Notes under the pieces: model-generated | Seen by the model: only the letters and a program-made list of their open reading frames with translations | Databases searched by the model: none | Told to the model about the DNA's origin: nothing | Part shown: one piece after another, positions 1-8,517 of the stretch | How the letters are laid out: each line of letters opens with the position of its first letter | Position numbering within the stretch: the first letter of the stretch is position 1 | From: Magnetococcales bacterium DC0425bin3 | Lineage (GTDB): Bacteria > Pseudomonadota > Magnetococcia > Magnetococcales > DC0425bin3 | DNA: 48,000 bases | Reading direction: 5' to 3' | NCBI GenBank assembly: GCA_002753665.1 | Contig: PEAP01000012.1 | Span: forward strand, 1-48,000 | Position numbers and translations under genes: made by a program

Positions 1-157
1 ATGCCATCGATCAAACGGTGCCAAACCGCCCCCGCACCCGAACGTCCGAATCCAGCCCCCCATCCCCTCCGCTGTTTCCTCCGCTCCGCCGCACCCGCGC
101 CGTTCTTCCTGGTCCCGGACGGTGCCGAATGTCCCGCGATTGTCTGGAAAAACAGCC

Positions 158-230
158 AACTTTGATGGATGGGGGAAGCCCCTCCCTCCACCCTCCACCG
201 ATGAAAGCCGCTTCGCGACTTTCATCGGTA
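158..230 (+). repeat. Interspersed palindromic repeat, copy 1
   Basis: Full copy of the window-wide repeat. Strand is given as the strand reading TTTGATGGATGG, then a C-rich arm (CCTCCCTCCACCCTCCACC), then a hairpin. Here the hairpin arms are ACCGATGAAAG and CTTTCATCGGT, an 11-bp perfect stem. It lies in non-coding DNA just upstream of a candidate small RNA. Confidence 0.9.
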
Positions 231-269
231 ATCAATGATATGTTTTTGTGTATATTTTTTATAAAGTGA

Positions 270-422
270 TATTTTTTTGTGGAGAATAGAGAAACTTTCC
301 CGCAGCGGTCGGGCCTAAGCACCGTTCGATCGTTTCTGTGGGAACTCCTGCACAGACAGCCCCCACCCCTCCACGTCACGAAACCAAACCAGCCTTCGGG
401 ACCATTGGGTGGGGGCTTTTTT
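270..422 (+). ncRNA. Candidate structured small RNA or leader RNA
   Basis: An AT-rich stretch at 235-280, with TATATT- and TATAAA-like boxes, precedes a region with strong pairing potential. TTCCCGCAG (297-305) pairs with CTGTGGGAA (336-344), including one G-U pair. TCTGTG (335-340) can instead pair with CACAGA (351-356), so the two stems exclude each other. A 10-bp terminator stem with a U-run follows. No convincing ORF explains the region. It could be a free-standing small RNA of about 150 nt or an attenuator for the membrane protein gene at 534. I do not recognise a known RNA family, and the 5' end is a guess from the AT-rich box. Confidence 0.4.
359..422 (+). terminator. Rho-independent terminator with a long structured loop
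   Basis: GCCCCCACCC (359-368) pairs perfectly with GGGTGGGGGC (407-416) and is followed by six T. The 38-nt loop contains a small CC-TTCG-GG hairpin. It closes the candidate RNA upstream of the gene at 534. Confidence 0.75.
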
Positions 423-533
423 CCCCAAATCGCTGCCTTGCCAATCGGAGCGGAAGAGGCCATAGTCGCCGCGGTTACCGATCATAAGAATGCGGACGCC
501 ATCGTCGGCAGGTCCCACTTCCGGGGAAGAATC

Positions 534-752
534 ATGGATCGCAACCAACTGGGCAAACGGCTTCTGATCGTGGGCATCGTCTTTGCCATTCTGTTCACCG
601 GAATGGGTATCGCCACCCTGATCATGGGAGGACCGGATCGGGAGTTCGTCCTGCGGCATGCCGTGCTGTTCGGCTTCGGACCGGCCCTGATGTCGCTGGT
701 GGTGGGGGTGGGGTTGTGGTTCCTGTTTCGGGAAACCGGCCCGGCCGAATGA
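534..752 (+). CDS. Small two-helix membrane protein, unknown function
   Basis: This 72-residue protein is almost entirely two hydrophobic helices, at about residues 9-28 and 43-66, joined by a short polar loop containing GGPDREF. The ATG at 534 is chosen because GGGGAAG lies 5 nt upstream. A longer reading frame back to 279 would translate the terminator hairpin and is unlikely. I do not recognise the family. It follows a terminator-ended structured RNA, so its expression may depend on read-through or on a promoter between 423 and 533. Confidence 0.6.
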   Translation: MDRNQLGKRLLIVGIVFAILFTGMGIATLIMGGPDREFVLRHAVLFGFGPALMSLVVGVGLWFLFRETGPAE

Positions 753-810
753 GGACCAGATCAAGGCTGTCAAGGGACCGACGCCATCCTTATGGCACCG
801 GTCCCTGGGC

Positions 811-866
811 GGCTTGCATCGGTGGAGGATGGCGGGAGGCCTGGCCTCCCTCATCCATCAAAGTCA
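811..866 (-). repeat. Interspersed repeat, copy 2, abutting a stop codon
   Basis: Reads TGACTTTGATGGATG on the minus strand. Its first three bases are the stop codon of the minus-strand gene ending at 864. The hairpin end is degraded. Confidence 0.85.
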
Positions 867-2582
867 GAACAACTCGATATCGTCTTCACCGCCCTCTTCC
901 GCCGACCCGGAACCATCCAGTTCGGCGGAGTGGATCAGGCGTTCCGACTTCATGGTGTAGAGTTTGGCCAGATCCTCGAATTCCCCGGCCATGCTGGACA
1001 AATCGCCTTCGAGATAATCGGTGCAGTCCCCGGCCACCTGGGCCAACAGCTTGTCCATGCCCAGGATGAGATCTTCGCTCAGTTCCCGGATCTGGGCGGC
1101 GAAGTCCATTTCGGCGTTGAGCAGCAGGATGTTGGCGCTGGTGGCGTGGGTGTCGGCGATGGATTCGTTCATCAGCCGGATCAGGTCGTTGTTGGAGGTG
1201 TCCAACTGCTGGGTGGCCAAAGGAATGCGGCGCAGCAGACCGCTGGCGCGCATCAGGCGGGGGGTGGTGTTCTCGGAAAAGGTGGCGCCGATCCGTTGCA
1301 GCTTGGCGGCGGTCTTGTCGAACTCGTCGCCCATCTCGTTGCCGTCCAGACCGATGAGACCGGCCAGTTCCCGGATGGATTCGGTCAGGGCCGTCAGGCG
1401 TCTGTTGCCCTCGGTCTTGAGGGCGCCGGCCAGGTTGTCCAGCCGGGTGGCGGTCATCATGAGCATCTGCAGGGCGCGTCTGGCCTGGAAGATGCCGTTT
1501 TCGGCCCTGGAGAGATTGCGCAGCACATCGCTGGACAGGCCTTCCTCGAACACCCCCAGGCGCAGCATGGAGCCCAGCAGGTAGGTCAGATCGACCGCAT
1601 CCTGGTGGTAGTGCCGGGCGCTGGTGCGGGCGGCGGAAATGTCCCCCACCTGATCCTCGGCCAGGCCGGCGATGCGGCTCATCAGTTCCTGCATGTCCGC
1701 CACCGCCTTGATCAGGTCGGCGGTGGTCTCCCGCAACTGGCCGATGGAGATGCGCAGGGCGATGACGAACCAGCGGATCGCCTCGGGGGTGCCGTCGGCC
1801 TGGGTATCGTTCCCGATGCGGGTTCGGGCCTTGTGCAGGGCCTCCACCACATGCTGGATCCGCTGGGCGGTGATATCGTCGAACTGCATGGCCTGGACCA
1901 TCTCGAACACCACCCCGCCCACCGTCGCGGAACGCTCCTCCATATGCTTGCAGGTGCTGGAGATCTTGCCGACCTCCCGGGCCATGCGGCCCAGGGCGGT
2001 GCCGGTATGCTGGTCGAGGAGTTTGGCGCCGTGGCGGGAGCTGTCCAGGTCGGCGATCAGCCGGCGGGCCATCTGGTCCAGCATGTCCCGGGTCTCCTGG
2101 GTGGCGGCAACGATTTCGTTGATCAGGGGGCCGGCCTGCTCCAGGAGGTTGTCGATCATGGAGCCCTGGGCGTTGCGTTCCATCCGTTCGGAGCCGGTGG
2201 ACTTGAACTGATCCACCACCCGGGGCAGGAACGCCTTCTGCTCCAGGGTGAGGCCCCATTCGATGGTGTTTTCCAGCCGTTTGGCCAGCGGTGCCTTCTG
2301 GCCGATGAGCCGCTCCAGGGACTTGAACACCCCGCCCAGTTCTTCATTCACCCGGACCATGTCCTGGGTGAGGCTGTCAAGCCCCATGGTGCCGCTGGAT
2401 TCGATGCGTTCCTGGATCAGGGTGGCCCGGCTGGCGCTGGCCCCGAACCCGCCGGAGAAACCGGCCATCTGGTTGGCCACGGCGGCGAAACCGGCGGAAC
2501 AGAGGACCGGGATCCGCTCCAGTTTGTGAACCAGGCTGTCCAGCAAGTCCATCGGATTGTCCGACTGCGCATGATCGACCAC
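864..2582 (-). CDS. Helical chemotaxis-like protein, CheZ/receptor-related
   Basis: A soluble, largely helical protein of 572 residues with no membrane segment. A segment near residues 225-250 (MVQAMQFDDITAQRIQHV) resembles the helix in CheZ-like phosphatases and cytoplasmic receptor-like proteins that carry a Q-x-x-D/E-(I/L)-T motif. The rest looks like long coiled-coil helices rich in Q, E, R and L, similar to chemoreceptor signalling domains but without the canonical receptor hairpin tip. The GTG start is supported by a purine-rich GGGGGGAGGGG tract just upstream. Its stop codon lies within a repeat copy. A role in chemotaxis is inference; the exact family is uncertain. Confidence 0.7.
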   Translation of the reverse strand: MVDHAQSDNPMDLLDSLVHKLERIPVLCSAGFAAVANQMAGFSGGFGASASRATLIQERIESSGTMGLDSLTQDMVRVNEELGGVFKSLERLIGQKAPLAKRLENTIEWGLTLEQKAFLPRVVDQFKSTGSERMERNAQGSMIDNLLEQAGPLINEIVAATQETRDMLDQMARRLIADLDSSRHGAKLLDQHTGTALGRMAREVGKISSTCKHMEERSATVGGVVFEMVQAMQFDDITAQRIQHVVEALHKARTRIGNDTQADGTPEAIRWFVIALRISIGQLRETTADLIKAVADMQELMSRIAGLAEDQVGDISAARTSARHYHQDAVDLTYLLGSMLRLGVFEEGLSSDVLRNLSRAENGIFQARRALQMLMMTATRLDNLAGALKTEGNRRLTALTESIRELAGLIGLDGNEMGDEFDKTAAKLQRIGATFSENTTPRLMRASGLLRRIPLATQQLDTSNNDLIRLMNESIADTHATSANILLLNAEMDFAAQIRELSEDLILGMDKLLAQVAGDCTDYLEGDLSSMAGEFEDLAKLYTMKSERLIHSAELDGSGSAEEGGEDDIELF

Positions 2583-2738
2583 TGTCCCCTCCCCCCCTCG
2601 TTGCCGTTACCCGTCCGTTCCGAACGCTGAGCCAAATCCGACCGTCTCCGAAAATACCATATTGGCGTCCATTTTAAACCGCGAAAAAACGGGGAAAGTT
2701 TGCCACGGCTTTCCCGGAGCGTATATCCTGTGTTCCTG

Positions 2739-2807
2739 CCGTGGAAGTCGCCTTGCGATTTCCATCGGCGGAGGGTGGAGGGAGGCCTTCCCCATCCATC
2801 GAAGTTT
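2739..2807 (-). repeat. Interspersed repeat, copy 3
   Basis: Full copy between the divergent genes starting at 2582 (-) and 2866 (+). The hairpin arms are GTGGAAGTC and GATTTCCAT, keeping pairing through a G-T pair. The rest of 2583-2865 shows nothing else recognisable. Confidence 0.88.
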
Positions 2808-2865
2808 TTCTAAAGATCCCGGGGTTCGGCCGCGGCCGGCCCCGCAAGCGAGGGAGATTGTGGAC

Positions 2866-3111
2866 ATGAGCGACGTTGGAGGCATCGCCAACGAACACCT
2901 CCGCCAACTGGTGGAGCGGATCGAACGCCTCGAAGAGGAGAAGGCCGAAGTGGCCCAGCAGGTCAAGGATGTCTACCTGGAAGCCAAGAGCGCCGGGTTC
3001 GATGTCAAGGTCCTGCGCCAGATCATCCGTCTGCGCAAGATGGACCAGTCGGACGTGGATGAACAGGAGGCCCTGTTGCTGCTCTACAAACAGGCCCTGG
3101 GCATGCGTTGA
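2866..3111 (+). CDS. gapR: GapR-family nucleoid-associated DNA-binding protein (DUF2312)
   Basis: An 81-residue protein matching the GapR/DUF2312 pattern: helical N-terminus (LRQLVERIERLEEEKAEV), the family's VKDVYLEAKSAGFDVK segment, then VLRQIIRLRKMD and an acidic tail. GapR binds overtwisted, AT-rich DNA and supports replication and transcription in Caulobacter, where it is 89 residues. The family is characteristic of Alphaproteobacteria and relatives, which helps place the organism. The ATG at 2866 is preceded by GAGGGAGA at a suitable distance; a longer frame would read through the repeat. It lies 53 nt upstream of rlmKL on the same strand. Confidence 0.92.
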   Translation: MSDVGGIANEHLRQLVERIERLEEEKAEVAQQVKDVYLEAKSAGFDVKVLRQIIRLRKMDQSDVDEQEALLLLYKQALGMR

Positions 3112-3164
3112 TCCCGGCGGTTGCCGGTCTGTCCGCCGATTCCTCTCCATCCGCGGCCCGTGCC

Positions 3165-5339
3165 ATGTCCGAACAGTCTTTCTTCGCCACTGTGCCCCGG
3201 GGATTGGAAACCGTCCTCAAGGGTGAACTGCGCCGTCTGGGGGCCGCCACTGGACGGCCCTTTGCCGGTGGAGTGCCCTTTCAGGGGGATGTGGCGCTGG
3301 CCCTGCGGGTCATCCTCCACTCCCGGATCGCCAGCCGGGTGATCCTGCCCCTGGCCCGAATTCCGGCCGGGGACGCTGATGCCCTGTACGCCGGTGTGGC
3401 GGCGTTGCCCTGGGAGGATCATCTGGCCCCTGGGGGCAGCCTGACGGTGGATTTCCACGGCACCAACAGCGCCATTCGCCATACCCGTTTCGGCGCCCAG
3501 CGGGTCAAGGACGGCGTGGTGGACCGCCTGCGGGGGCGTCGGGGCGTGCGGCCGGCGGTGGATCACGAGACGCCCCACCTGCGCATCCAGGTTCGGCTCC
3601 AGGAGGCCGAGGCCCGGGTGGGGCTGGATCTGTCCGGCGGACCCCTGCATCGGCGGGGCTATCGGCCAGACGGGGGCGGAGTCGCCCCCCTGAAGGAAAA
3701 CCTGGCCGCGGCCCTGTTGGTCCTCTGCGGCTGGCCGGAACGGGCCGGGGCCGGGCAGCCGTTCCTGGATCCCCTGTGCGGCAGCGGCACCCTGGTGCTG
3801 GAGGCCTTCTCCCAGGCCGCCGACGTGGCCCCGGGGCTGGCGCGCCGGTTGAACGGCTTCGCCCACTGGCCCGGCACCCCGGCGGGGGTCTGGGAGGAGC
3901 TGCTGGAAGAGGCCCGGGACCGGGCCCGGATCGGGATGGCCAGGGCGGCGCCGGTGTTCGGCTGGGATCAGGATGCCGCCATGATCCGCCAGGCCCGGGA
4001 CAGCGCCGGCCTGTTGGGGTTCCCGTTGGAGAAGGTCCGCTTCGAGGTCCGCAAGCTGGGGGAGGGGACCTGGCCCGGCTCCGCCGGGCTGCTGCTGGCC
4101 AATCCTCCCTATGGGCACCGCATGGGCGAGGCGGACGCGCCTCCGGGGCCGTCTCCGGCCCTGGAGGTCCTCTACGTCCATCTGGGAGAGCTGCTGGGGC
4201 AAGGGGTCGGGGCCAACTGGGCGGCGGGGATCTTCACCGCCCATCCCCTGGCCGAAGGCACCCTGGGCTGGACCCCCCGGGAGGTGATCCCCCTGGACAA
4301 CGGCCCCCTGGAATGCCGCCTGCTGCGTTATGCCGGCGGCGAGCGGCTGCCCCTGGGCGTCGCCGCCCCCGGTGCCACCCAGGGGGCGGCGGCCCTGGCC
4401 AACCGGATCCGCAAGAATCTCAAACAACTGCAGAAATGGACCCGGCGCGAGGCGATCCATTGCTACCGGGTCTATGACGCCGACATCCCCGAATACGCCC
4501 TGGCCGTGGATTATTATGACGGCTGGCTGCATGTCCAGGAATACGCCCCGCCGGCCCGGGTGGACGAGGACAAGGCCCGCACCCGGCTGGCCGAGGCCCG
4601 GGCGTTGCTGCCCCAACTGCTGGGGGTGGTGCCGGAGCGGGTGTTCTTCAAGACCCGCCAGCGGCAGCGGGGTCGGGAGCAGTACCAGTCCCTGGGCCAG
4701 TCCGGCCAGCGGGTGACGGTGCGGGAGGGGGGCTTGCGCTTTCTGGTCAACTTCACCGACCACCTGGACACCGGCCTGTTCCTGGATCATCGCCGCACCC
4801 GCGCCCTGATCCGGGAGCGGGCGGCGGGGCGTCGTTTTCTCAACCTGTTCGGCTATACCGGCAGCGCCACGGTCTACGCCGCCGCCGGCGGCGCCCGGGC
4901 CACGGTAACGGTGGACATCTCCGCCCCCTATCTGGACTGGGCCCGGGCCAACCTGGCCGCCAACGGCCTGGAAGGCCCCCGGCAGCGCCTGGTGCGCGCC
5001 GATGTGTCCGCCTGGCTCGCGGCGGAACGGGATCGCTACGGCCTGATCTTCCTGGACCCTCCCACCTTCTCCAACTCCAAGCGTCTGGAGACGGCCTTCG
5101 ATCTGCAGCGGGATCACCTGGGGCTGATCCGCCAGGCCGCGGGCCTGCTGGAGCCCGATGGGGAGCTGATCTTTTCCTGCAACGCCCGCAGGTTCGTCCT
5201 GGATGAGACCGGCCTGGAAGGGGCGGGACTGGCTGTCGAAGAAATCACCGCCCGGACCCGTCCGCCCGATTTCACCCGCCGTCCTCCGCACCGCTGCTGG
5301 CGGCTGAGCCGGCGGGCCGGGCGGGCGGCGGGCGGGTAG
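3165..5339 (+). CDS. rlmL: Bifunctional 23S rRNA methyltransferase RlmKL
   Basis: At 724 residues this matches the fused RlmKL of Proteobacteria (about 700), which makes m2G2445 and m7G2069 in 23S rRNA. A THUMP-like N-terminus is followed by the first methyltransferase, with DPLCGSG near residue 202 and NPPYG near 311. The second has the SAM-binding FGYTGS motif near 561 and LDPPTFSNSKR near 629. The ATG at 3165 starts the conserved FFATVPRGLE region; an upstream TTG overlapping the gapR stop would add 19 unlikely residues. The gene appears intact. It may be cotranscribed with gapR. Confidence 0.95.
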   Translation: MSEQSFFATVPRGLETVLKGELRRLGAATGRPFAGGVPFQGDVALALRVILHSRIASRVILPLARIPAGDADALYAGVAALPWEDHLAPGGSLTVDFHGTNSAIRHTRFGAQRVKDGVVDRLRGRRGVRPAVDHETPHLRIQVRLQEAEARVGLDLSGGPLHRRGYRPDGGGVAPLKENLAAALLVLCGWPERAGAGQPFLDPLCGSGTLVLEAFSQAADVAPGLARRLNGFAHWPGTPAGVWEELLEEARDRARIGMARAAPVFGWDQDAAMIRQARDSAGLLGFPLEKVRFEVRKLGEGTWPGSAGLLLANPPYGHRMGEADAPPGPSPALEVLYVHLGELLGQGVGANWAAGIFTAHPLAEGTLGWTPREVIPLDNGPLECRLLRYAGGERLPLGVAAPGATQGAAALANRIRKNLKQLQKWTRREAIHCYRVYDADIPEYALAVDYYDGWLHVQEYAPPARVDEDKARTRLAEARALLPQLLGVVPERVFFKTRQRQRGREQYQSLGQSGQRVTVREGGLRFLVNFTDHLDTGLFLDHRRTRALIRERAAGRRFLNLFGYTGSATVYAAAGGARATVTVDISAPYLDWARANLAANGLEGPRQRLVRADVSAWLAAERDRYGLIFLDPPTFSNSKRLETAFDLQRDHLGLIRQAAGLLEPDGELIFSCNARRFVLDETGLEGAGLAVEEITARTRPPDFTRRPPHRCWRLSRRAGRAAGG

Positions 5340-5501
5340 AAGGTTGGGGAAAAAAGGTTTTTTCTCGCGGGATTTTCCGTTATCTTGCCATAAGATCGTA
5401 TCAGGCCCGCGGGACCGGTCGTGGCCGGTGGGCGTGGAGGGGGGCTTCCACCTGGGCCGACATTCCAGGCAGCAATGCATACTGAGATGGAGGATTTTGG
5501 C

Positions 5502-6440
5502 GTGGCAGACAACAGGAAATTCCGGCTGGTGACCCGCAGCGATTTCGACGGCCTGGTGTGCGCCGTCATTCTGAGGGAACTGGACATGATCGACGAGATC
5601 AAGTTCGTCCATCCCAAGGACATGCAGGACGGCAAGATCGAAATCACCGGCAGCGATATCACCACCAACCTGCCCTATGTGGAGGGCGTTCATCTGGCCT
5701 TCGACCACCACGCCAGCGAAACCATTCGCCGTGGGGACAAGAAGCCGGACAATCACATCATCGACCCCCATGCCCCCTCCGCGGCCCGGGTGGTGTACAA
5801 GTATTACGGCGGCATGGACAAGCTGCCTCAGGTCTCCCTGGAAATGATGGCCGCCGTGGACAAGGGCGACGCCGCCCTGTTCAGCCGGGAGGAAATCCTC
5901 CACCCCACCGGCTGGGTGCTGATGAACTTCCTGATGGATGCCCGCACCGGTCTCGGTCGGTTCCGCAACTTCCGCATCTCCAACTACCAGTTGATGATGC
6001 AGTTGATCGAAAGCTGCCGCACCATGCCCATCGAGGACATCCTGCAGCTCCCGGATGTCAAGGAGCGGGTGGACCTCTATTTCGAACAGGAAAGCAGGTT
6101 CAAGGAGCAGCTCACCCGCTGCGCGACGGTCCACGGCAACCTGGTGGTGCTGGATCTTCGCAACGAGGAGACCATCCATGCCGGCAACCGTTTCATGATC
6201 TATGCCCTGTACCCAGACACCAACATCTCCATCCATGTTCTCTGGGGCTTCAAGCAACAGAACACGGTGTTCGCCATCGGCAAGTCGATCATCAACCGCA
6301 CCTCCAACACCCATGTGGGCGAGTTGGCTCTGAGCTACAACGGCGGCGGCCACCGCAACGCCGGCACCTGCCAGATCGACAATGCCAAGGCCGCCGAGGT
6401 GTTGGCGGAGCTGGTCAAGAAGATCACCACGGATGGTTGA
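5502..6440 (+). CDS. DHH-family phosphoesterase (exopolyphosphatase/NrnA-like)
   Basis: A 312-residue protein with the DHH-family metal-binding signatures: DFDG near residue 14, DHHAS near 68, and the substrate-binding DHHA1 motif GGGHRNAG near 281. These enzymes hydrolyse phosphodiesters or phosphoanhydrides (nanoRNA, cyclic dinucleotides or polyphosphate) with Mn2+; the substrate cannot be set from sequence. GTG at 5502 is chosen because GGAGG lies 8 nt upstream. ATGs at 5475 and 5487 are possible but lack such a site. The start sits 162 nt after rlmKL. Two GC-rich hairpins follow the stop. Confidence 0.85.
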   Translation: MADNRKFRLVTRSDFDGLVCAVILRELDMIDEIKFVHPKDMQDGKIEITGSDITTNLPYVEGVHLAFDHHASETIRRGDKKPDNHIIDPHAPSAARVVYKYYGGMDKLPQVSLEMMAAVDKGDAALFSREEILHPTGWVLMNFLMDARTGLGRFRNFRISNYQLMMQLIESCRTMPIEDILQLPDVKERVDLYFEQESRFKEQLTRCATVHGNLVVLDLRNEETIHAGNRFMIYALYPDTNISIHVLWGFKQQNTVFAIGKSIINRTSNTHVGELALSYNGGGHRNAGTCQIDNAKAAEVLAELVKKITTDG

Positions 6441-6451
6441 GGATTCCGCCG

Positions 6452-6504
6452 GCCCGGCCCGGTGTCGGGCCGGGCGCGTTGGGCGACGCCAGGGACGGCG
6501 TCGC
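6452..6504 (+). terminator. Two consecutive GC-rich hairpins without a U-run
   Basis: GCCCGGCCCG/CGGGCCGGGC (10 bp, GTGT loop, 6452-6475) is followed by GCGACGCC/GGCGTCGC (8 bp, 6483-6504). They separate the DHH gene from the MSHA genes. The lack of a T-tract makes intrinsic termination uncertain. Confidence 0.45.
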
Positions 6505-6537
6505 TGGGCCGCTTCTTGAGCCGATGCAGCGCCATCC

Positions 6538-7641
6538 ATGAGCAAACAGGATCGCCGCGGGACCGATCGCCGCCGGTTCAGCCTGAAGAACTTTTTGCCC
6601 GCAGCCTTGCGGGACCAGGCCGATCAGCGCCAGGGCAAGCGCCGGAAAGGGGCTGCCGCCCTCGATGTGAAGCGGCTGCTGTTTTCGCTGTTGCGCCGCT
6701 CCGAGGTGAAGGGACGGGTGGGCCTGACCGTGCGTGCCGACGGCATCGGGTTGGTGCATGTGGTGCGCCGCACCGGCGCACGCCCCCTGGTCAAGGTATG
6801 CCGGTTCATCCCCAATACCGGCGGCGGGGACGGGGGCGCGGAGCTGTTCGCCCTCATTCAGACCCTGAAATCCCTGGAGCTGCTCAAGGGCGCCTTCGTC
6901 GGGTTGCTCTTCCCCGGTCAATACCAGATCTTTCCCGCCGAAGCGCCCCAAGTACCCCGGGAGGAACTGGCCACTGCCATGCGCTGGCGCATCAAGGATC
7001 GGCTGGACTTTCCGGTGGCCGATGCCGTGGTGGATGTCTTCGACCTGCCCGGCAGCCGCGGGGGTGGGGAGATGATCTATGTGGTGGCCACCCAGACCGG
7101 CCATGTGCGTGGCTGCGCCCGGCTGTTCCATGATGCCGGTCTCACCTTGGCCGCCATCGACATCCTGGAACTCGCCCTCCGCAACCTGACCGTTCTGACC
7201 CGGGATGATGCCGACGGCCTCGGCCTGCTGTTCATGGATCGCCGGGACGGGCTGGTGCTGGTGACCAAGGGCGGTGTCCTCTATCTGGCCCGGCCCATCG
7301 AACAGGGGGTGGAGCAGTTGCTGGAATCCCTGGACGGTCGGGCCATGGTGGATGCCCAGGAGATGGTCCGGTCCCCGGTGCTGGACACCCTGTCCCTGGA
7401 GGTCCAGCGCACCATGGACTATTTCGAGAGCCATTTCGGGCAACCGCCGGTGAGCTGCATCCATGTGGCCCCGACCCCGGTGCCCTTTCCCGGGCTCCAG
7501 GGGGCGTTGGCGGAAAAACTGGGCATGCGCATCAAGAACCTGCCGGTGACGGACATCCTGGAATGGGAAGACGAAGTGGATGCCATGGATCTGGCCCGCT
7601 GCCTGCCCGCCCTGGGAGCAGCTTTGCGGGAGGAGGGCTGA
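6538..7641 (+). CDS. mshI: MSHA pilus biogenesis protein MshI (PilM-like)
   Basis: A 367-residue soluble protein of the actin-like PilM/MshI class, which anchors the inner-membrane platform of MSHA-type IV pili. After a basic N-terminus of about 55 residues the MshI-like fold follows: a VGLTVRADGIGLVHV strand, the segment REELATAMRWRIKDRLDFP, and a second half with LLFMDRRDGLVLVTKGGVLYL. It is first in a tightly spaced set (6 nt to the next gene, 18 nt to the third) matching MshI-MshI2-MshJ. No strong ribosome-binding site is seen before 6538, but the repetitive GC-rich upstream DNA argues against an earlier start. Confidence 0.82.
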   Translation: MSKQDRRGTDRRRFSLKNFLPAALRDQADQRQGKRRKGAAALDVKRLLFSLLRRSEVKGRVGLTVRADGIGLVHVVRRTGARPLVKVCRFIPNTGGGDGGAELFALIQTLKSLELLKGAFVGLLFPGQYQIFPAEAPQVPREELATAMRWRIKDRLDFPVADAVVDVFDLPGSRGGGEMIYVVATQTGHVRGCARLFHDAGLTLAAIDILELALRNLTVLTRDDADGLGLLFMDRRDGLVLVTKGGVLYLARPIEQGVEQLLESLDGRAMVDAQEMVRSPVLDTLSLEVQRTMDYFESHFGQPPVSCIHVAPTPVPFPGLQGALAEKLGMRIKNLPVTDILEWEDEVDAMDLARCLPALGAALREEG

Positions 7642-7647
7642 CCGCCC

Positions 7648-8499
7648 ATGGCGGATTCGATGCGTCAGCAGGTCGATTTCTACCAGGAGAGCTTTCGCCC
7701 CAAGCGGGATCCCCTGGATGCCCAGCGTTTGGCGATCTACCTGATGCTGTTGATCTTCCTGTTTTCCATGGCCATTGCCGCCATGGGGTGGCAGAAGGGC
7801 GTGACCGAGCGGCGCCTGGCCGACCTGAAGACCCTGGAAGCCTCCAAGAGCGCCCTGGTCCAGGACCTGAACCGCCGCTTTCCGGCCCCCAAACGCAGCG
7901 CGGCCCTGGGCGAGGAGGTCAAGCGGCTCAAGGGTCAGCTCAAGCGGCTGGAAAAGGGCGTCGTGGTGTTGGATCTCAACAAGACCGGCAATTTCCGGGG
8001 CTTCACGCCCTTTCTGGCCGCCCTGGGACGGGAGAAGGTCCCCGGGGTCTGGCTGGAGGGTTTGGAGCTGATCGGGGGCGGGCGGGCCGTCAAGTTGATC
8101 GGCAAGACCCGGGATCCGGCCCTGGTGCCCGCCTTCATCGTCAGCCTGACCCGCCAGTCCCTGTTTGCCGGCCTGGCCTTCACCCTGTTGGATCTGTCCC
8201 AGGAAAAGCCCAAAGAACCGGACGAAAAGGCTGCGCCCAAGGCGTTGGGCGGCCTGCCCGTCGTTGCCCCGCCGGTGGTGATTTCGCCGGTCGGAGCCGG
8301 GGTGGCGAGCGTGCCGGCGGAGCCGCCCCTGATGGTGTTCGTGCTGGTCAGCCGGGGGGGTGAACATCTGTTCTCCGGCAACCGCGCCGCCCGGGAGGGT
8401 GGCTCCAGCCAGCAGCAACGGCTGGAACAGGCCACCACCACCAGCGACGCCATGCGGGCGCCATTCGACAATGTGAAAAAGCAGATGAACGAGAACTAG
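7648..8499 (+). CDS. mshI2: MSHA biogenesis PilN-like protein (MshI2)
   Basis: A 283-residue bitopic inner-membrane protein with the PilN layout: a short cytoplasmic N-terminus containing QQVDFYQESFRPKRDPL, one transmembrane helix at about residues 28-48, a coiled coil (about 52-108), and a compact periplasmic domain (GFTPFLAALGREKVPGVWLE onward). The C-terminal 100 residues are low-complexity, rich in P, A and V, and longer than usual for the family. The position between mshI and mshJ with short gaps supports the call. PilN homologues pair with PilO-type proteins and contact PilM through the N-terminus. Confidence 0.8.
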   Translation: MADSMRQQVDFYQESFRPKRDPLDAQRLAIYLMLLIFLFSMAIAAMGWQKGVTERRLADLKTLEASKSALVQDLNRRFPAPKRSAALGEEVKRLKGQLKRLEKGVVVLDLNKTGNFRGFTPFLAALGREKVPGVWLEGLELIGGGRAVKLIGKTRDPALVPAFIVSLTRQSLFAGLAFTLLDLSQEKPKEPDEKAAPKALGGLPVVAPPVVISPVGAGVASVPAEPPLMVFVLVSRGGEHLFSGNRAAREGGSSQQQRLEQATTTSDAMRAPFDNVKKQMNEN

Positions 8500-8517
8500 G
8501 AGCCGGTTGCGGGGAAC

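Noticed and set aside
18-269. 83-residue open frame near the left edge
   Set aside because: It translates through a repeat copy and is Pro/Ser-rich without a ribosome-binding site.
5405-5470. Further repeat copy upstream of the DHH gene
   Set aside because: It has GTGGAGGGGGGCTTCC but lacks the hairpin and the TTTGATGGATGG end; similarity is too weak.
3084-6545. 1153-residue minus-strand open frame opposite rlmKL and the DHH gene
   Set aside because: Antisense shadow of two well-supported genes in GC-rich DNA; composition is H/Q/G/P-rich with no domain.
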